From Candidozyma auris (Eukaryota; Ascomycota; Pichiomycetes; Serinales; Metschnikowiaceae), in the NCBI RefSeq assembly GCF_003013715.1, contig NC_072817.1, positions 682,001 through 746,000 of the forward strand: DNA of 64,000 nt, read 5' to 3'. Positions 27,856-40,100 of the stretch are shown piece by piece (the stretch's first letter is position 1; each line of letters starts with the position of its first letter). The translations under genes were made by a program, and so were the position numbers. The notes beneath the pieces are model-generated. The model was not told where the DNA came from. It saw only the letters and a program-made list of their open reading frames with translations, and did not search any database.

Positions 27856-30441
27856 TTAGTAGTCAAGATTGTAAGGATCAAGTGCATCAAAGTTGCCAAA
27901 TGGTACGTTTTCAAATTCCTCTAAGCCCAAGTTATGAATCATCTCCTCTGGTTTAGCTCGAGGGTCAAAATTTGCTGACGGTTCGTTTGTACTTTGAGAT
28001 TCTGCCTGCTTCTTATTATTTTCAAGCATATATGGCGGAAGAATTCTGCCGAAGATCTGTGTATCGAGAGAGTCCATGACGCCAGGCACATAGTTATTTT
28101 GGTACCCTTCTGTGCTCACAGAACCAGTATGACTACCCTCATTATTACCGGTCTTGAGTTCATGGTGTTCCAAGGAACCTTCGATATTGTCACTCTGCAT
28201 TGGAGCACTGGAATCATTCAGGGGATGTGCACCTCCGTCGAACACTTCTGTGTATTGATTTGACAATGGTTCCTTCTCCAGACCAATCAAGCCAAACCCT
28301 GGAGATATAGGAACTGTCAGAGTCCTGCCCTCGCGGAAGTCATTAATATCATCGAAGTTGCGGAGCGTGAGCTGTACACTTTCATCATTGGCCTCAATGG
28401 ATGCGCTGTTCCTGAAGTTAGTTTTCATGGAAGTGTCAGCGGTTCTCCTGTTGAGTTGCTCAAACAAATTGTTCAAAATATTATAGATTCTGAGAGATGC
28501 GTTTGACATATTCTTCAAAGTGTCCAAGACCTTTCTTCCGATTTCAATATCCTCTTTGATCATCTCTATGTTCAAGTCATCGTCAAAAAGAACGCCAGCG
28601 TAGTTCACCCCTCTGTTATTTTTATGTTGATTGTTGTAATTGGCGAAATGGAAATAGTAAATCAAACAAGCAATCGAGAAAAATATTGTGTACATGGAGA
28701 ACCAATACGTCCCCACCAAAAGGTTTTGATTAATCATTTTGTTAGCTAGCTTCACAACCATTCTTGCCACCTTTATACAATTACGGCCTCTGATAAGCGA
28801 CCTAGGATCAGAGTTGGAGGCTTGGTAGCCATTACTGATATAATGGATAAACGGCCTGTACAAGTTGTTCTGGCAATTGAGGAATGACAAGTGAAGATAG
28901 TAGTTCGCAAGGAGGAAACGCTCGGGAATCTTTTTACTGCTCTCGGGGTCATTAGGATCCGTGGGCTTGAGTTCAGGCGGCAAGTTGTCTAGCCACTGTT
29001 TCAACTCAAACTCGAGCTCCGTCACTTTATCATGCATTTTATCGGAAACTATGCGCTCCGCCAGCTTTGTTTTTATCTTAATTGGATATAGTTCCTTGAC
29101 AATATGCGAAAGAATGATGGTGAGCTTCGTATGGTGATTTGCACACCCTGAGGATGAGAGCTTGCCTTGTTGCTTGTCAAAAAGATAAGTTTCACGGGTG
29201 ATAAATTCGTCATCAAGCTCAACGGGAAACTCCTGGTCATACTCATCCTCACTGATTGATTGAGAGAGCCCAAGAAGGGAATTGATGTATATGTCCATCT
29301 TGTAAATAGTGTAAAAAAGGCGTTTCCGTGTATCGACTTCAATAGGATCTAGTTTTCTCTTGCTTGACTGGAAGATGGACAAGTTTCTGTGAAGACCTTC
29401 TTTCAAGGCACTTCGCAACGCAATACCAATGTAGGAGTAGCAGGTGGACAAACGGGCAGAACATTGCAAATATATGATCATCATGACAATTGTTTGAATA
29501 GAGGGGATATCACCGACATTCGTTATATCGATGAGTTTCCGAGCCTCAAGAAAGTAACGAAATCCATCATCCTCGAGAGAGTCGTCCGACACGGAAGTCT
29601 TATACAGCAGTCTGGAGAACAACGAGCCACAGGCCAAAATCGAGTACATGAAAGGCAAAAACTTTTGTTGCCTGTCTGTATAATATAGTGGGTCCATGGA
29701 ATATAGCAAGTCAACTTCTTCTAGCAACGACGGTCTGTGGTAAAAGCGGAACAATACACACGCCTTTGACCAAGTGGTGAAGATAAGTTGAAGAGCCACT
29801 TCCTTCGGAGGCAAGATAATCTTAATCTCTGCGCCCAAAGAATCCTCATTCAGAGCTGCCGTGCTGACATAAGGGTCGATCTGGTTTATAGGCGAGGCCG
29901 TTGGAGTGTTCGCGTCCAAGTATAAATCAGAGATTTCCCTGATATTAATGTTGGCGGGATTTTTTTGTTGTAGATAGCCCACAATTCTCTGTAGTTTGGG
30001 CAAGTCAAACGGCAGGCGCAGGTCATCCATCAAGTTGATATTGAGTCTGGGGAACAAGAGTTGCAAGAGGGACTGGCAAAGTTGGAGGTTCGGGACCGAG
30101 TTCGGCGCCGAAGTGGACCCGGTGCCATTCCCAGTACCGCTCCTGCTCATCAGCAATGACTGCAAAAACGGGTTCAGCTGTGGATCCGGCGGCATTGGCG
30201 GCGGTGCCTTCTTATTCCTCACATTCGGCAGGTCGTACGTGCACTTGTATGAGTACACCGTACAATGAATACACGGCTGTTTCCCGTCACATTTCACTTT
30301 CTTGTGGCGGCAGCAGTCACAGGCTCTGGTGACTCTTTTTCTTTTGGAGGGAGCTCCAGAGGTAGGATTTATGGAGGACGACGTTGAAGCCGCTAAGGCC
30401 ATCGACGACGCTGAAGGTTCTATCTCAGGCAGCCCAGACAT
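27856..30441 (-). CDS. Zn2Cys6 transcription factor (Asg1-like)
   Basis: 861 residues. The DNA-binding cluster is at 41-67 with Cys 41, 44, 51, 57, 60 and 67 (C-x2-C-x6-C-x5-C-x2-C-x6-C), preceded by the basic KRKRVTR. The motif KCDGKQPCIHCTVYSYKCTY is shared with the Asg1 group of fungal regulators. The fungal-specific middle homology domain covers roughly 210-560, with FRFYHRPSLLEEVDLLYSMD and TRKRLFYTIYKMDIYINSLL. The C-terminal 200 residues are acidic and Asn/Ser-rich, a likely activation region. Asg1 proteins are linked to stress and fatty acid responses; the exact orthologue (Asg1, Cta4 or another) is not settled. Confidence 0.88.
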   Translation of the reverse strand: MSGLPEIEPSASSMALAASTSSSINPTSGAPSKRKRVTRACDCCRHKKVKCDGKQPCIHCTVYSYKCTYDLPNVRNKKAPPPMPPDPQLNPFLQSLLMSRSGTGNGTGSTSAPNSVPNLQLCQSLLQLLFPRLNINLMDDLRLPFDLPKLQRIVGYLQQKNPANINIREISDLYLDANTPTASPINQIDPYVSTAALNEDSLGAEIKIILPPKEVALQLIFTTWSKACVLFRFYHRPSLLEEVDLLYSMDPLYYTDRQQKFLPFMYSILACGSLFSRLLYKTSVSDDSLEDDGFRYFLEARKLIDITNVGDIPSIQTIVMMIIYLQCSARLSTCYSYIGIALRSALKEGLHRNLSIFQSSKRKLDPIEVDTRKRLFYTIYKMDIYINSLLGLSQSISEDEYDQEFPVELDDEFITRETYLFDKQQGKLSSSGCANHHTKLTIILSHIVKELYPIKIKTKLAERIVSDKMHDKVTELEFELKQWLDNLPPELKPTDPNDPESSKKIPERFLLANYYLHLSFLNCQNNLYRPFIHYISNGYQASNSDPRSLIRGRNCIKVARMVVKLANKMINQNLLVGTYWFSMYTIFFSIACLIYYFHFANYNNQHKNNRGVNYAGVLFDDDLNIEMIKEDIEIGRKVLDTLKNMSNASLRIYNILNNLFEQLNRRTADTSMKTNFRNSASIEANDESVQLTLRNFDDINDFREGRTLTVPISPGFGLIGLEKEPLSNQYTEVFDGGAHPLNDSSAPMQSDNIEGSLEHHELKTGNNEGSHTGSVSTEGYQNNYVPGVMDSLDTQIFGRILPPYMLENNKKQAESQSTNEPSANFDPRAKPEEMIHNLGLEEFENVPFGNFDALDPYNLDY

Positions 30442-31840
30442 GGCACTAGCACTAGGCGGATTCGGAAGCGGTTTGAGAACTTCGTGTTATGGGAGGCGCT
30501 TGTAGTTTGGAGGACTCCAAGTAGCTGGAGGAAGAAAGTGGTAGGGGTTGGTGAAAATGGGCAACGTTTAGTGCAGGCGCATTGTGGGGGACATGCTACG
30601 ACTTCTTCGCCAGATGGTGAAGTTGAAGGTGAAGATTGTGAGAGGTTTCTCAAGCTAGTTGTTTTGAAAGGTAACTTTTATCACTTGATTAAAAAAGAAA
30701 GGACTCTTCATATATAATTTCGTCTTAGTAGCTTTTACCATGGAGTGTGTTAAGAGAAAGGTGAGGATGAGTAAGTCAGACAGGGACATCCAGAATTGCA
30801 TTCTTTTGAATAATCTACTGTCAAAGTGCATATATTGCTCTTGAATATTTTCAGGAGATTGAAGAAGGCGAACCAAAGGATCTTGTATAGCTCGTGTGAC
30901 TAGTTGGGGGCTTTCCTCGTATACGTATGTATGAGGCATCCATAGTGGAGACACTCAAGATATACACTAAAGAGTGGCTCAACTGATGTCAAATTCGGCT
31001 TGATGAGCTTTAAAGGAATCAACTAGCTATACTCTGAAATTTGTTCAGCTATTTAGGAGAAGTTCGCCCCTTGGCAGCTCTCTAGACTTACTGAGAAGTC
31101 TCACCATGGCTCATAACAGAGATGTGAAGATTCTATTGCAAAATAACAATTTCTTTGAAGATGAATATTTTGAAAGACATATTCTCCATTCGGAGTCGTG
31201 ATAATTGCCCATGAAGCAGCTACCATGCTTCTCTTCTATTCGCTGTTTGCAGACGAAAGGTGTTCACAAGAATCATGAATAAGACTGTAACTCGTGCTCG
31301 AATTCTCTCCTACAAACTAGTTTAATTTAGACCTCTTTCGTAGCCATATGAATGCAATGGGTTAAACAATGGAACATTGACCGTGAGGCATTTTTTCGGG
31401 AGTAGTTATAACTCCTCCTACATATCTGCCAATGGGGTTGAGTTAACGAATGATTCAGAACAAACTTAATGAAAAGATTCGTTCACTCAATTGGTGAGAT
31501 GAGCTTTGTTTTCCAACGCCTTAGATACAGCAATTATACATTTTGATCCAAAGCTTACAGGGATCACCCCTAATTAGGCTCATGGGAGCTCATAAAAATT
31601 GCATGTATTACATGTGACTATTCGTAAATGCATCTTTGTACGTAAAACGGCTGGTGCCGGTTCAGAAGTAAACCGTCTAGCTCAACTATATAGCCTGCAG
31701 AGACCTAGGAGTCTCGATATGCTTGTATAATCAGACATCGACCAGCTCATGCCGAGAGTCTTTTGATTTTGTTTTTGCGTTTTTCGAATCCTGAAAGCTG
31801 TATCACAATTGTATCGTCACTGTCACCTCCTCATCTGAGA
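30442..31840. other. Intergenic
   Basis: About 1.4 kb, AT-rich, between the upstream side of the regulator gene and the 3' end of RIB1. I see no gene, no copy of the dispersed element and no repeat worth naming. Confidence 0.55.
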
Positions 31841-32815
31841 CTATATTCTAATTGGCTTTTCTAGCAAGTGACCCATTCGTTCAATCTTTGCGCTGAGGTA
31901 ACCCTCGATCTCTTTGGATTTGATTCCTTCCTTAGATCTCCATGCCAATGGCACCATTGGAATTCTCTCCACGACTTTGACATCCTGGTTCATGCCCTCC
32001 ACGGCAATAATTTTATCTGGGTTATTTGTCAAGAGCTTAATCTCCAAAAGGTTCAAATCCACAAGGATTGCTGTGGCCAACGAAAACAGTCTCCCATCTG
32101 CCGGGTGCCGCAAGAGCAAGTTGGCCTGGACGGTGTCTGCGCCCAAGTCCTGGAGATTATAAGCCTTCAACTTCTCCCCGAGCCCTATGCCACGCCCTTC
32201 TTGTCTCAAGTAGACTATGCACCCGTGCCCGTTTTCACCTAGAAGCCGACCGGCCTCGTTGAACTGCTCTCCACAATCACAACGAGCAGACCACGCCGTC
32301 TCCCCCGTGTAGCACTCAGAATGGATTCTCGCCATCACTTGTCCGTCAAACGTCGTTTCCGGTTCTCTGAGCAACTCCCCATTCTCATCAAAATGCAACT
32401 CCAACCCAAGTCTCTCGTCTTTGTCGGCGTTGTCTCTGCCAGGAAACAACTTCCCCACATAGGCGCCTCGGGTCATTCTGTCCTGCTGTGTCTCACCCTC
32501 TCTTCTTCTAAAGAGTGTCTTGGACCGTATATCCTCGCCAAACACTATGGCCAAGTGCTCCTTGTTGTCCACGTCATTCTCGTACAAATGTAGAAAGATT
32601 TCTGGTCCTTGGACAGTGGGAATCCTGGCTCTTGCAATACACCTGACGTTGGGCAACTTATCGTGAATGGGCAACTTCCTCCTCTCCTCGGGCAGAATCA
32701 CCGGCGGGCTTTGGGGCAACTCAGTAATGGGCTCGGAAGGTGTGGGTGCGGGAGAAACGATGGGCATATTGCGGAACTGCTCGTGAGGCTCCGCTTTCGG
32801 TTGTACTAGAGGCAT
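31841..32815 (-). CDS. RIB1: GTP cyclohydrolase II
   Basis: 324 residues, typical of fungal Rib1. A variable Pro/Glu-rich N-terminus (1-55) precedes the catalytic domain. Zinc ligands Cys168, Cys179 and Cys181 sit in [19 protein letters not shown] with the spacing seen in bacterial RibA. The GTP-binding [11 protein letters not shown] is at 202-212. It catalyses the first step of riboflavin synthesis, opening GTP to the diaminopyrimidine with loss of formate and pyrophosphate. The ATG is at 32815-32813. No flavin riboswitch is expected or seen. Confidence 0.95.
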   Translation of the reverse strand: MPLVQPKAEPHEQFRNMPIVSPAPTPSEPITELPQSPPVILPEERRKLPIHDKLPNVRCIARARIPTVQGPEIFLHLYENDVDNKEHLAIVFGEDIRSKTLFRRREGETQQDRMTRGAYVGKLFPGRDNADKDERLGLELHFDENGELLREPETTFDGQVMARIHSECYTGETAWSARCDCGEQFNEAGRLLGENGHGCIVYLRQEGRGIGLGEKLKAYNLQDLGADTVQANLLLRHPADGRLFSLATAILVDLNLLEIKLLTNNPDKIIAVEGMNQDVKVVERIPMVPLAWRSKEGIKSKEIEGYLSAKIERMGHLLEKPIRI

Positions 32816-33447
32816 TTTGTCCTTTTGTATGTGATTTGAAGGTGAAGGAAGGAAGTGCTTCTATATAACTTTCTATATGGAGTAGGCTAGCGCTCAGGCT
32901 ATATAGTGCGGCATATGACATTTTGGAGGAAAAAAGAAAGAGCGAAGGAGACTCACTGAGTGGTGCCTCTCTGTGTGCAGGTCGGCAGTGGGGCGATTAG
33001 TTATCGAGTATGAGCGCCATTACTAATGAGCACCAGCGTACAGCTGTGGGCAGTTGTCAGGGTGACAAATCGAGCATGTTGGTTGAAATTTGCATTTTTG
33101 AGACAAGTTTGCTTCCAAAAGGCGGGTCAAAGAATCGACCGCTCCCATCCTTTTCTTTTCTCCCTGCGTGTATCGCTTCTGTGCTTCTGCTGTCATTGGC
33201 CTCAGATTTGCTGCACGGCTACTTTACCTTGACACAAAACTGCCTCACCCAAGCCCGCCCGAGATCGGAACACACTGGTTTTTGGGTCGAATGAAACGAT
33301 TCTGGGTAATTGAGCGATGAATTGGGCATAGGCAAGTTGAGACTCTCTCCAAATAAATACGTCACGTCATTTTCACTTCTCTTCAGTGTCTTTCTTACTG
33401 CATCTCTCCTTCATTGTGTACCATAGACTGAGCACCTTGGCAGGTAT

Positions 33448-33457
33448 CGGCTGCGAA
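33448..33457 (-). promoter_or_regulatory. Variant copy of dispersed element (CCG ending)
   Basis: The minus strand reads TTCGCAGCCG, one base from the core, about 630 bp upstream of RIB1. Confidence 0.3.
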
Positions 33458-34886
33458 ATCGCTTCGGCCAATAGTTATCAAATCCATCAACCATGCAAGG
33501 GGGCACATTCTGCGCCTAGGTTATGGGCCGAGGTTCCGTGGAATGTAACGCATCGGGTAGCTGAAAAAGACGTTCCCTTCGTGGACGGAAAGTCTTAGAG
33601 AATCTGCTCAGAAGCCGTCTCCAGGCAGTTACTGTACTGCTTTGGTAGATGAAGGTAAGTGACGATGAATTTGTTTTTGATTTTGTGCTCTGCTTTGTTC
33701 TTCTTAATTTGTTTATTCTTTTTTCTCTTTTGTTCGTTCATCGTGATCTACAGATCCGGAAATACGCCATGCTTCTGCAGTGCTCTTGTCCTTTTGGCAT
33801 GGTACGTTTTACGCTCGTAGCACTCAGTGGCTATGTCATGACATGTATTGTTTTTTAGGTTGGCGCCACTGACTTGCAAAAGCCCGAATCCAGAGGTGAA
33901 ATCGAGGACTTGGAGGCTCATCTGGTGCCGGGGTTGCTTTTCATCATTATCGTCAATGATTAACCTCAATGAATTCCTAGACCGTTCAGCTCGATCGTTT
34001 GATGATGTCCCATCATAATTGCTCAGGAGACTTCATGATTTGATCAAAGCACTTTGCTCTTTGAGATTTTTTGTCAAACAATTGCAAGTCCTGATGGTCG
34101 GTGGTTTCCCGTTCTCTATTTCTTCTCTTGAAGTGAGCTGGCGTCAAGGTGGCTTCTTTCTTCTTGTTGATTAAAGCGTCTTGCGACTGTTCTGGTCTCC
34201 TGATGGTCAATGGGGCTTGATATATGATCTACATGTGCTTCTCATTGAAATAGATGAAGACTTCGCAGGCAGATGAATGATTCGTGCTATCCGGGTACGC
34301 TTGTAATCAGTTCTCCGAGACTTAAGTATTTCCTTCCATGCGAAACCTCTCTCTGTCCTCCTGGAGTGAATGGCGCTGTAGGTCATATATGAAGCAGATG
34401 CGGAAGTTGCGTAGGTCTCGCTGATTGAGGGACTTCACATGTAACGACCTTTGGACTAACCAATAATACTTGTTCAACTTGGTGGGCTTGACAAATCAGA
34501 CAACGGTATGTGTATTGTAAAGTGTCATTATTAATGGTATCTTCCTTAATTCTAAATAACAGGTCTGCTAAATGACACAATTCGTATCGGGTGAGGTGTT
34601 TACTTGCTTTTAGGGATGATACCACGAATTAGCAGCTCATGAGGATATGCGGGTCATTTCTTCAAAAATCCACATTCACTATAATCAACATCGTCTATTC
34701 TTCACAATTTGACTTTATATGAGGAAGTTTGTCAGAATTGACGGTTACGATCATCTATGTTGTTGACTTACAGCATCTAAACTCAAACAGCTGTCTAAGA
34801 AATTCTTTTCTCTGAATGCAGTTATAGGACCCTTACTTAAAAAAGCTTTCTAGTCTCCATATAATCGTCATCTATAGATCCATCAT

Positions 34887-34896
34887 TTTGCAGCCG
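34887..34896 (+). promoter_or_regulatory. Variant copy of dispersed element (CCG ending)
   Basis: TTTGCAGCCG followed by TTTC, about 375 bp upstream of the complex I TYKY-type gene, so in the typical position despite one changed base. Confidence 0.4.
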
Positions 34897-35271
34897 TTTC
34901 GCGATGACCTCTGTCAGCTCTAGCTCCAACCAAAAGAATAAAGAAAAAAAAATAGCTCCCGTCTGAAAATTAAATCCTTGTCAGAAAAAATTGCTCCCAT
35001 TAATTCTACGCCAAAATCAACCAAAGTCCTTATCACACTTTTATTACTCATTGTCTTGGATCAGTGGCCAAATGTCGCGAATCTGACCCCAGAGGCCTTC
35101 TCCTAAATCAACCACTGACCCTACAGTAAGCCGCGACATTGTCGTGGCCAATCACCGCAACCCATTTTCTTGTTACGCTCATACAGTCTACAAAAAAATC
35201 TACCTTTCACCAATTCTTCTACATCAACCGTGCACCTTTTTCTTACCCCCAATTCCTACCAATTTCATAGC

Positions 35272-35931
35272 ATGCTGTTGGCCTACAGAATTACGTTACG
35301 TGGTCTTGCCACGTCGGCCAGACTCGCCAAGCCAGCGGTGGCCCACCCCACGCCTGAGTACTTGACCACCGGAGGGTCGACTCAGTCGGTGTGGCCTAAG
35401 GGATTCAGAGCACCCAGACCAAAGACTTGGGAAGAACTGAGCGAGAGTGCTCTCTCGAAAGCCACGAAATTCTTCTTTTTGAACGAAATCGCTAGAGGCA
35501 TGTACATTTGTTTGGAGATGTTCTTCAGGTCTCCCTACACCATATACTACCCTTACGAGAAGGGTCCCATTTCTCCTCGTTTCAGAGGTGAACACGCTTT
35601 GAGAAGATATCCGCTGGGAGAGGAAAGATGCATTGCCTGTAAATTGTGTGAGGCCATCTGCCCTGCCCAGGCCATCACCATCGAGGCCGAGGAGAGAATC
35701 GACGGGTCGAGAAGAACATACAAGTACGATATCGACATGACCAAGTGCATCTACTGTGGCTACTGCCAGGAGTCGTGCCCTGTGGACGCCATTGTCGAGA
35801 GTCCCAACGTGGAGTACTCGACTGCCACCAGGGAGGAGTTGTTGTACAACAAGGAGAAATTGTTGGCAAACGGCGACAAGTGGGAGCAGGAGTTGCAATA
35901 CTGTATTGACGCCGACGCTCCATACCGCTAA
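35272..35931 (+). CDS. Complex I iron-sulfur subunit, TYKY type (NDUFS8/NUIM)
   Basis: 219 residues from the first ATG in frame (35272). The N-terminus ([20 protein letters not shown]) is a mitochondrial presequence. Two ferredoxin-type clusters are complete: Cys120, 123, 126, 130 ([12 protein letters not shown]) and Cys159, 162, 165, 169 ([12 protein letters not shown]), binding the tetranuclear clusters N6a and N6b that pass electrons toward ubiquinone. It belongs to the peripheral arm Q-module in the matrix. Sequence around the clusters is nearly invariant across eukaryotes, so the call is firm. Confidence 0.96.
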   Translation: MLLAYRITLRGLATSARLAKPAVAHPTPEYLTTGGSTQSVWPKGFRAPRPKTWEELSESALSKATKFFFLNEIARGMYICLEMFFRSPYTIYYPYEKGPISPRFRGEHALRRYPLGEERCIACKLCEAICPAQAITIEAEERIDGSRRTYKYDIDMTKCIYCGYCQESCPVDAIVESPNVEYSTATREELLYNKEKLLANGDKWEQELQYCIDADAPYR

Positions 35932-37136
35932 GTTATTGACTTTGTTGATCTGAACGTTTCGGAGACAACTCCGAGCCGCCTTTGAAAGGGCTATGAAACA
36001 AATGGCGCTTTCAAGAGTAGCCAGCCGTGGCTGGCGCTCAACCTGCATTTCTGGCCTAGCCGTGGCAATGCCGTGGCACAGTCAGTGTAATATATAGCGA
36101 GCAAACTGCTCAAATACACAGAAGCAAACACGAAGTGATTGTGTTGTAGAGGGAGCTCCTGGCGCTGCGATGGCCAGTTGGTTTGTATAGAGAAAAAGCA
36201 GTGGACCATCCACAATTTCAACTCTGCTTTCGTAGGTGTTGACAGAGGTCATTAGGGATCAAAATAATTCCTCAATTGACTGAAATAACGATCGTGGTAA
36301 ATATAGGAATTTAGCTTGCGGAAACACATGTTCATTGCTTTATGTATATTTTGAGACATTTCATCCAACTACTGCGAAAGTATAAATATGTACTCATCCA
36401 CACGCAGAAACTATTTCAAAACTCACAAAAGGCTCAAAGTGAACAGACGTTGACGCAAAAAGGGCTTCCTTCAATAAACATGAAACTAATTTTGTCAATC
36501 CAATTTCCAAGAAATCCCTTCTTACTTCCGTTCTCCACTACTGCAGCTCTCACATACAATAACTCACACAATTCTACAAAGGGATAAGCATTTTGGACCG
36601 ATAGAGCAGCTTCGAGAAGGCCCTCAAGAAACGTTCTCTCCATTTCCCGGGGACCTCTAGTCTAGCCAGCTTTTAATTGTTTCCTTATCCTCGGCATCTG
36701 TGTAGGCCATATTTGCCTGACCACATCGACCCATTCCAGACCATTGTGCTTTTTTCGCAGCCATTCACCAGATTCTGAATATGACCCTACTAGTTCAATC
36801 AAAGTTCGAAATATGTATATACGTATTTATATTTCTTTTTTATATTCTAAGCAGTGCATTATATTTGGAACTCCTTGACTACCTTGATCTCCACAATCAA
36901 TTTGCATCTCGTAATATATCTTTTGATGCATTGGGCAGCCGTTTCAGTTGGGATGCGGCGTTTGTCAGGCTACTGGCTGCGGAAACCTCAGATGATGCCC
37001 ACTCCACATCCTCGGATGAGAAGAACCCTGTTTTTTTTTATTTTTTATTTTTTTTATATTTATTCTGTATAAAGCTGGCCTTGTAAGATCGTATCATTTT
37101 TTACCTATTCCTATCAGTTTCATTCTTGCATTCCTA
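35932..37136. other. Intergenic, ABC transporter promoter
   Basis: About 1.2 kb. It has a short hairpin, GCCAGCC-GT-GGCTGGC, at 36020-36035 past the complex I stop and a dispersed element at 36754. An ATG-led frame of 101 codons (36781-37086), hydrophobic because of T-rich sequence, lies just before the transporter; I take it as non-coding or a leader frame. No clear Tac1/Pdr1-type drug response element was found. Confidence 0.5.
36754..36763 (+). promoter_or_regulatory. Dispersed element TTCGCAGCCA
   Basis: Exact core in CTTTTTTCGCAGCCATTC, about 375 bp upstream of the ABC transporter. Confidence 0.5.
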
Positions 37137-40100
37137 ATGTCTTCTCGGTCGCTGAGCACATACCAGGGCTTCACGCCGGCAGTGGAGACTGAAATCAGAG
37201 ACATCGCCAAAGAAATACACCAGCTGCAAGAAGGAACGTCCTCAGATACTCAAAATGCCCTTTACCGGTTCATGAGCCATGAGTCCCAGGTCAATGGCGA
37301 AAATCCCATAACTTCGACCGACCCTCGGCTTGATCCCAACAGCGACGGCTTCGATCTGCGCTTCTGGGTGAAAAATCTACGGAAATTGATGGACCTGGAC
37401 GACGATTATTTCAAGCCAGCGCTGTTGGGTGTAGCTTACAAAGATTTAGGTGTGTACGGCCACTCCACAGATTCTGATTACCAGGCTACGTTTGCTAACG
37501 TGATTTATAAAACAGCAATGCAGTGGATCAAGGGCCACAACAGAAAATACAGAGAGAGCATCAGGTTTGATATTTTGAAGCCAATGGAGGGCCTCATCAC
37601 TCCTGGTGAGCTTACGGTGGTGCTAGGCCGTCCAGGGGCTGGGTGCTCCACATTTCTCAAGACATTGGCTACACAGACCCATGGCGTCAAGGTAGACGAG
37701 AAATCTGTCATTCTGTACGATGGTTTCACTCCTCACGACATTTCACACCATTTCCGTGGAGACGTGGTTTATTGTGCAGAGGTGGAGAGTCACTTTCCCC
37801 ATATGCTTGTGGGAGACACTTTGCAGTTTGCAGCCAAACTTCGAACACCGAAAAACCGCCCAGCTGGAATCTCCAGAGAAGACTATTCCAGACACATGGC
37901 TGATGTGGCAATGGCTACTTATGGGCTTTCTCACACAAAATATACCAAGGTTGGTAATGACTTTGTGAGAGGTGTTTCTGGTGGTGAACGTAAAAGAGTA
38001 TCGATTGCGGAAGTGTACCTTTCTCAGGCCAGCTTGCAGTGCTGGGATAATTCCACCAGAGGTCTTGACTCGGCAACAGCGTTGGAATTCATTCGTGCCT
38101 TGAAGACGTCAGCTACCATCTGCAACGCTACTCCCTTAGTGGCCATCTACCAGTGCTCCCAAGACACTTATGACCTTTTTGACAAAGTGGTATTGCTCTA
38201 TGAGGGATACCAAATCTTTTTTGGAAGTACCAAGGATGCAAAGGACTATTTTGTCAGGATGGGCTGGCATTGTCCACAAAGACAAACCACAGCAGACTTC
38301 TTGACATCTTTGACGAATCCTAGTCAGCGTGAGCCTCAATACGGATGCGAAGAAAAGGTTCCTAGAACTCCTAAGGAGTTTTACGACAGATGGCAGAAGT
38401 CTCCCGAGCGTGCTAAACTTCTTAACGAAATCGACGAATACCTCTCATCTGAGACCATCAACGCCCGTGCTCAAAGGTTTGCTGAACACCATCATGCAAC
38501 ACAAACGTCCAGAACTAGAGCGAAGTCTTCATACACCGTTTCTTTTGACATGCAAGTTAGGTATATCATGCAAAGAAATTGGCTTCGACTCAAAGGTGAC
38601 CCGTCGGTGACAGTTTCAAACGTTGTCTGCAACATTATCGTGTCGATATTTATTGCCACAATATTCAAGCACCTTAAGTTCAACACAGAGTCATTCTACT
38701 CCCGTACTGCGGTGCTTTTCTTCGCTGTTTTGTTCAATGCGTTCTGCTCCCTTTTGGAGGTCTTTTCTTTATACGAAGCAAGACCCGTTGTGGAGAAGCA
38801 TAAGAAGTTTGCCCTATATCGCCCTGCAGCAGATGCACTAGCGTCTATCATAACAGAGCTCCCGCCCAAAATTATCACTTCGATTGGGTTCAACTTGATT
38901 CTTTACTTCATTGTCCGTTTGAGACAAAGCGCAGGGCACTTTTTCTTTTACTGGCTCATCAATTTCACTTGTACCTTGGCCATGTCACATATTTTCAGAA
39001 GTATCGGTTCGGCAACCACTTCCTTGCAACAGGCAATGACACCGGCATCACTTTTGCTTTTCACGCTTATTGTCTTCACGGGTTTCGTTATTCCTCCCAA
39101 CAGCATGCATGGATGGTGTCGTTGGATCAACTACATTGATCCTGTTGCTTACGCCTTTGAAAGTCTAATCACAAACGAATTTCACGGCAGAGAGTTCCCA
39201 TGTGCTTCGTTAGTTCCTCGTGGAGGAAGCTATCCTCAGAGTGGGCCAAATGTTGTTTGTGGAGTCGTCGGAGCAGTTCCAGGGAAATCAACGGTCAACG
39301 GGGATGACTACATTGGCCTTTCTTTTGAGTACTACAATACTCACAAATGGAGAAATTGGGGCATTCTCTTAGCGTACACGCTCTTTTTCCTTTGTGTTTA
39401 CATCACATTGGTGGAGTACAACAAGGGGGCAATGCAGAATGGAGAAATTTTAGTATTCCAGCACAAGGCTTTGAAGCAGGAAAGAAAAAGACGGAAGGAT
39501 ATCGAAACTGGCGAGGTAGAAAGAGTCAAGGCAGAAGAGAAATTCTATGATGCCCACGACTCAGAGCACTCACAGTCCCTGGGTAGTAACAAGCTCCCTG
39601 TGTCTAATGAAATCCTTCATTGGCGTAGGCTTCGATATGAGGTCAAGATAAAATCGGAACAGAGAGTGATTCTTAACAATGTCGATGGCTGGGTGAAACC
39701 AGGACAGGTGACTGCCCTAATGGGCGCCTCAGGTGCTGGAAAGACTACCTTACTTAACACGCTCTCAGAGAGGTTAACTTCCGGCATCATCACTGACGGA
39801 ATAAGAATGGTGAATGGTAAAGCATTGGATTCTTCCTTTCAAAGATCGATTGGGTACGTTCAGCAGCAAGACTTACATTTACAAACTTCCACTGTGAGAG
39901 AGGCACTCAAGTTTTCTGCCTACCTCCGTCAGCCGTCCTCCGTGTCAAAGAGAGAAAAAGATGAGTATGTGGAGTATATCATTCAACTTCTCGAAATGGA
40001 GAGGTACGCAGACGCAGTGGTTGGTGTACCTGGTGAAGGACTCAATGTGGAGCAAAGAAAGCGTTTGACAATTGGTGTCGAACTCGTTGCTAAACCACAA

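Larger units (their letters stand above)
32816..35271. other. Intergenic, RIB1/complex I divergent promoters
   Basis: About 2.45 kb. No convincing gene. Between 33.3 and 33.97 kb there are several splice-like signals (GTAAGT 33655, CTACAG about 33753, GTACGT about 33802, TTTTTTAG about 33858) and short protein-like frames, without a canonical branch site. Variant copies of the dispersed element lie at 33448 and 34887. A CCAAT box (about 35148) precedes the complex I gene. Confidence 0.5.

Noticed and set aside
34505..34510. GTATGT 5' splice-like site
   Set aside because: No branch site and acceptor at a sensible distance, and no flanking conserved coding sequence.
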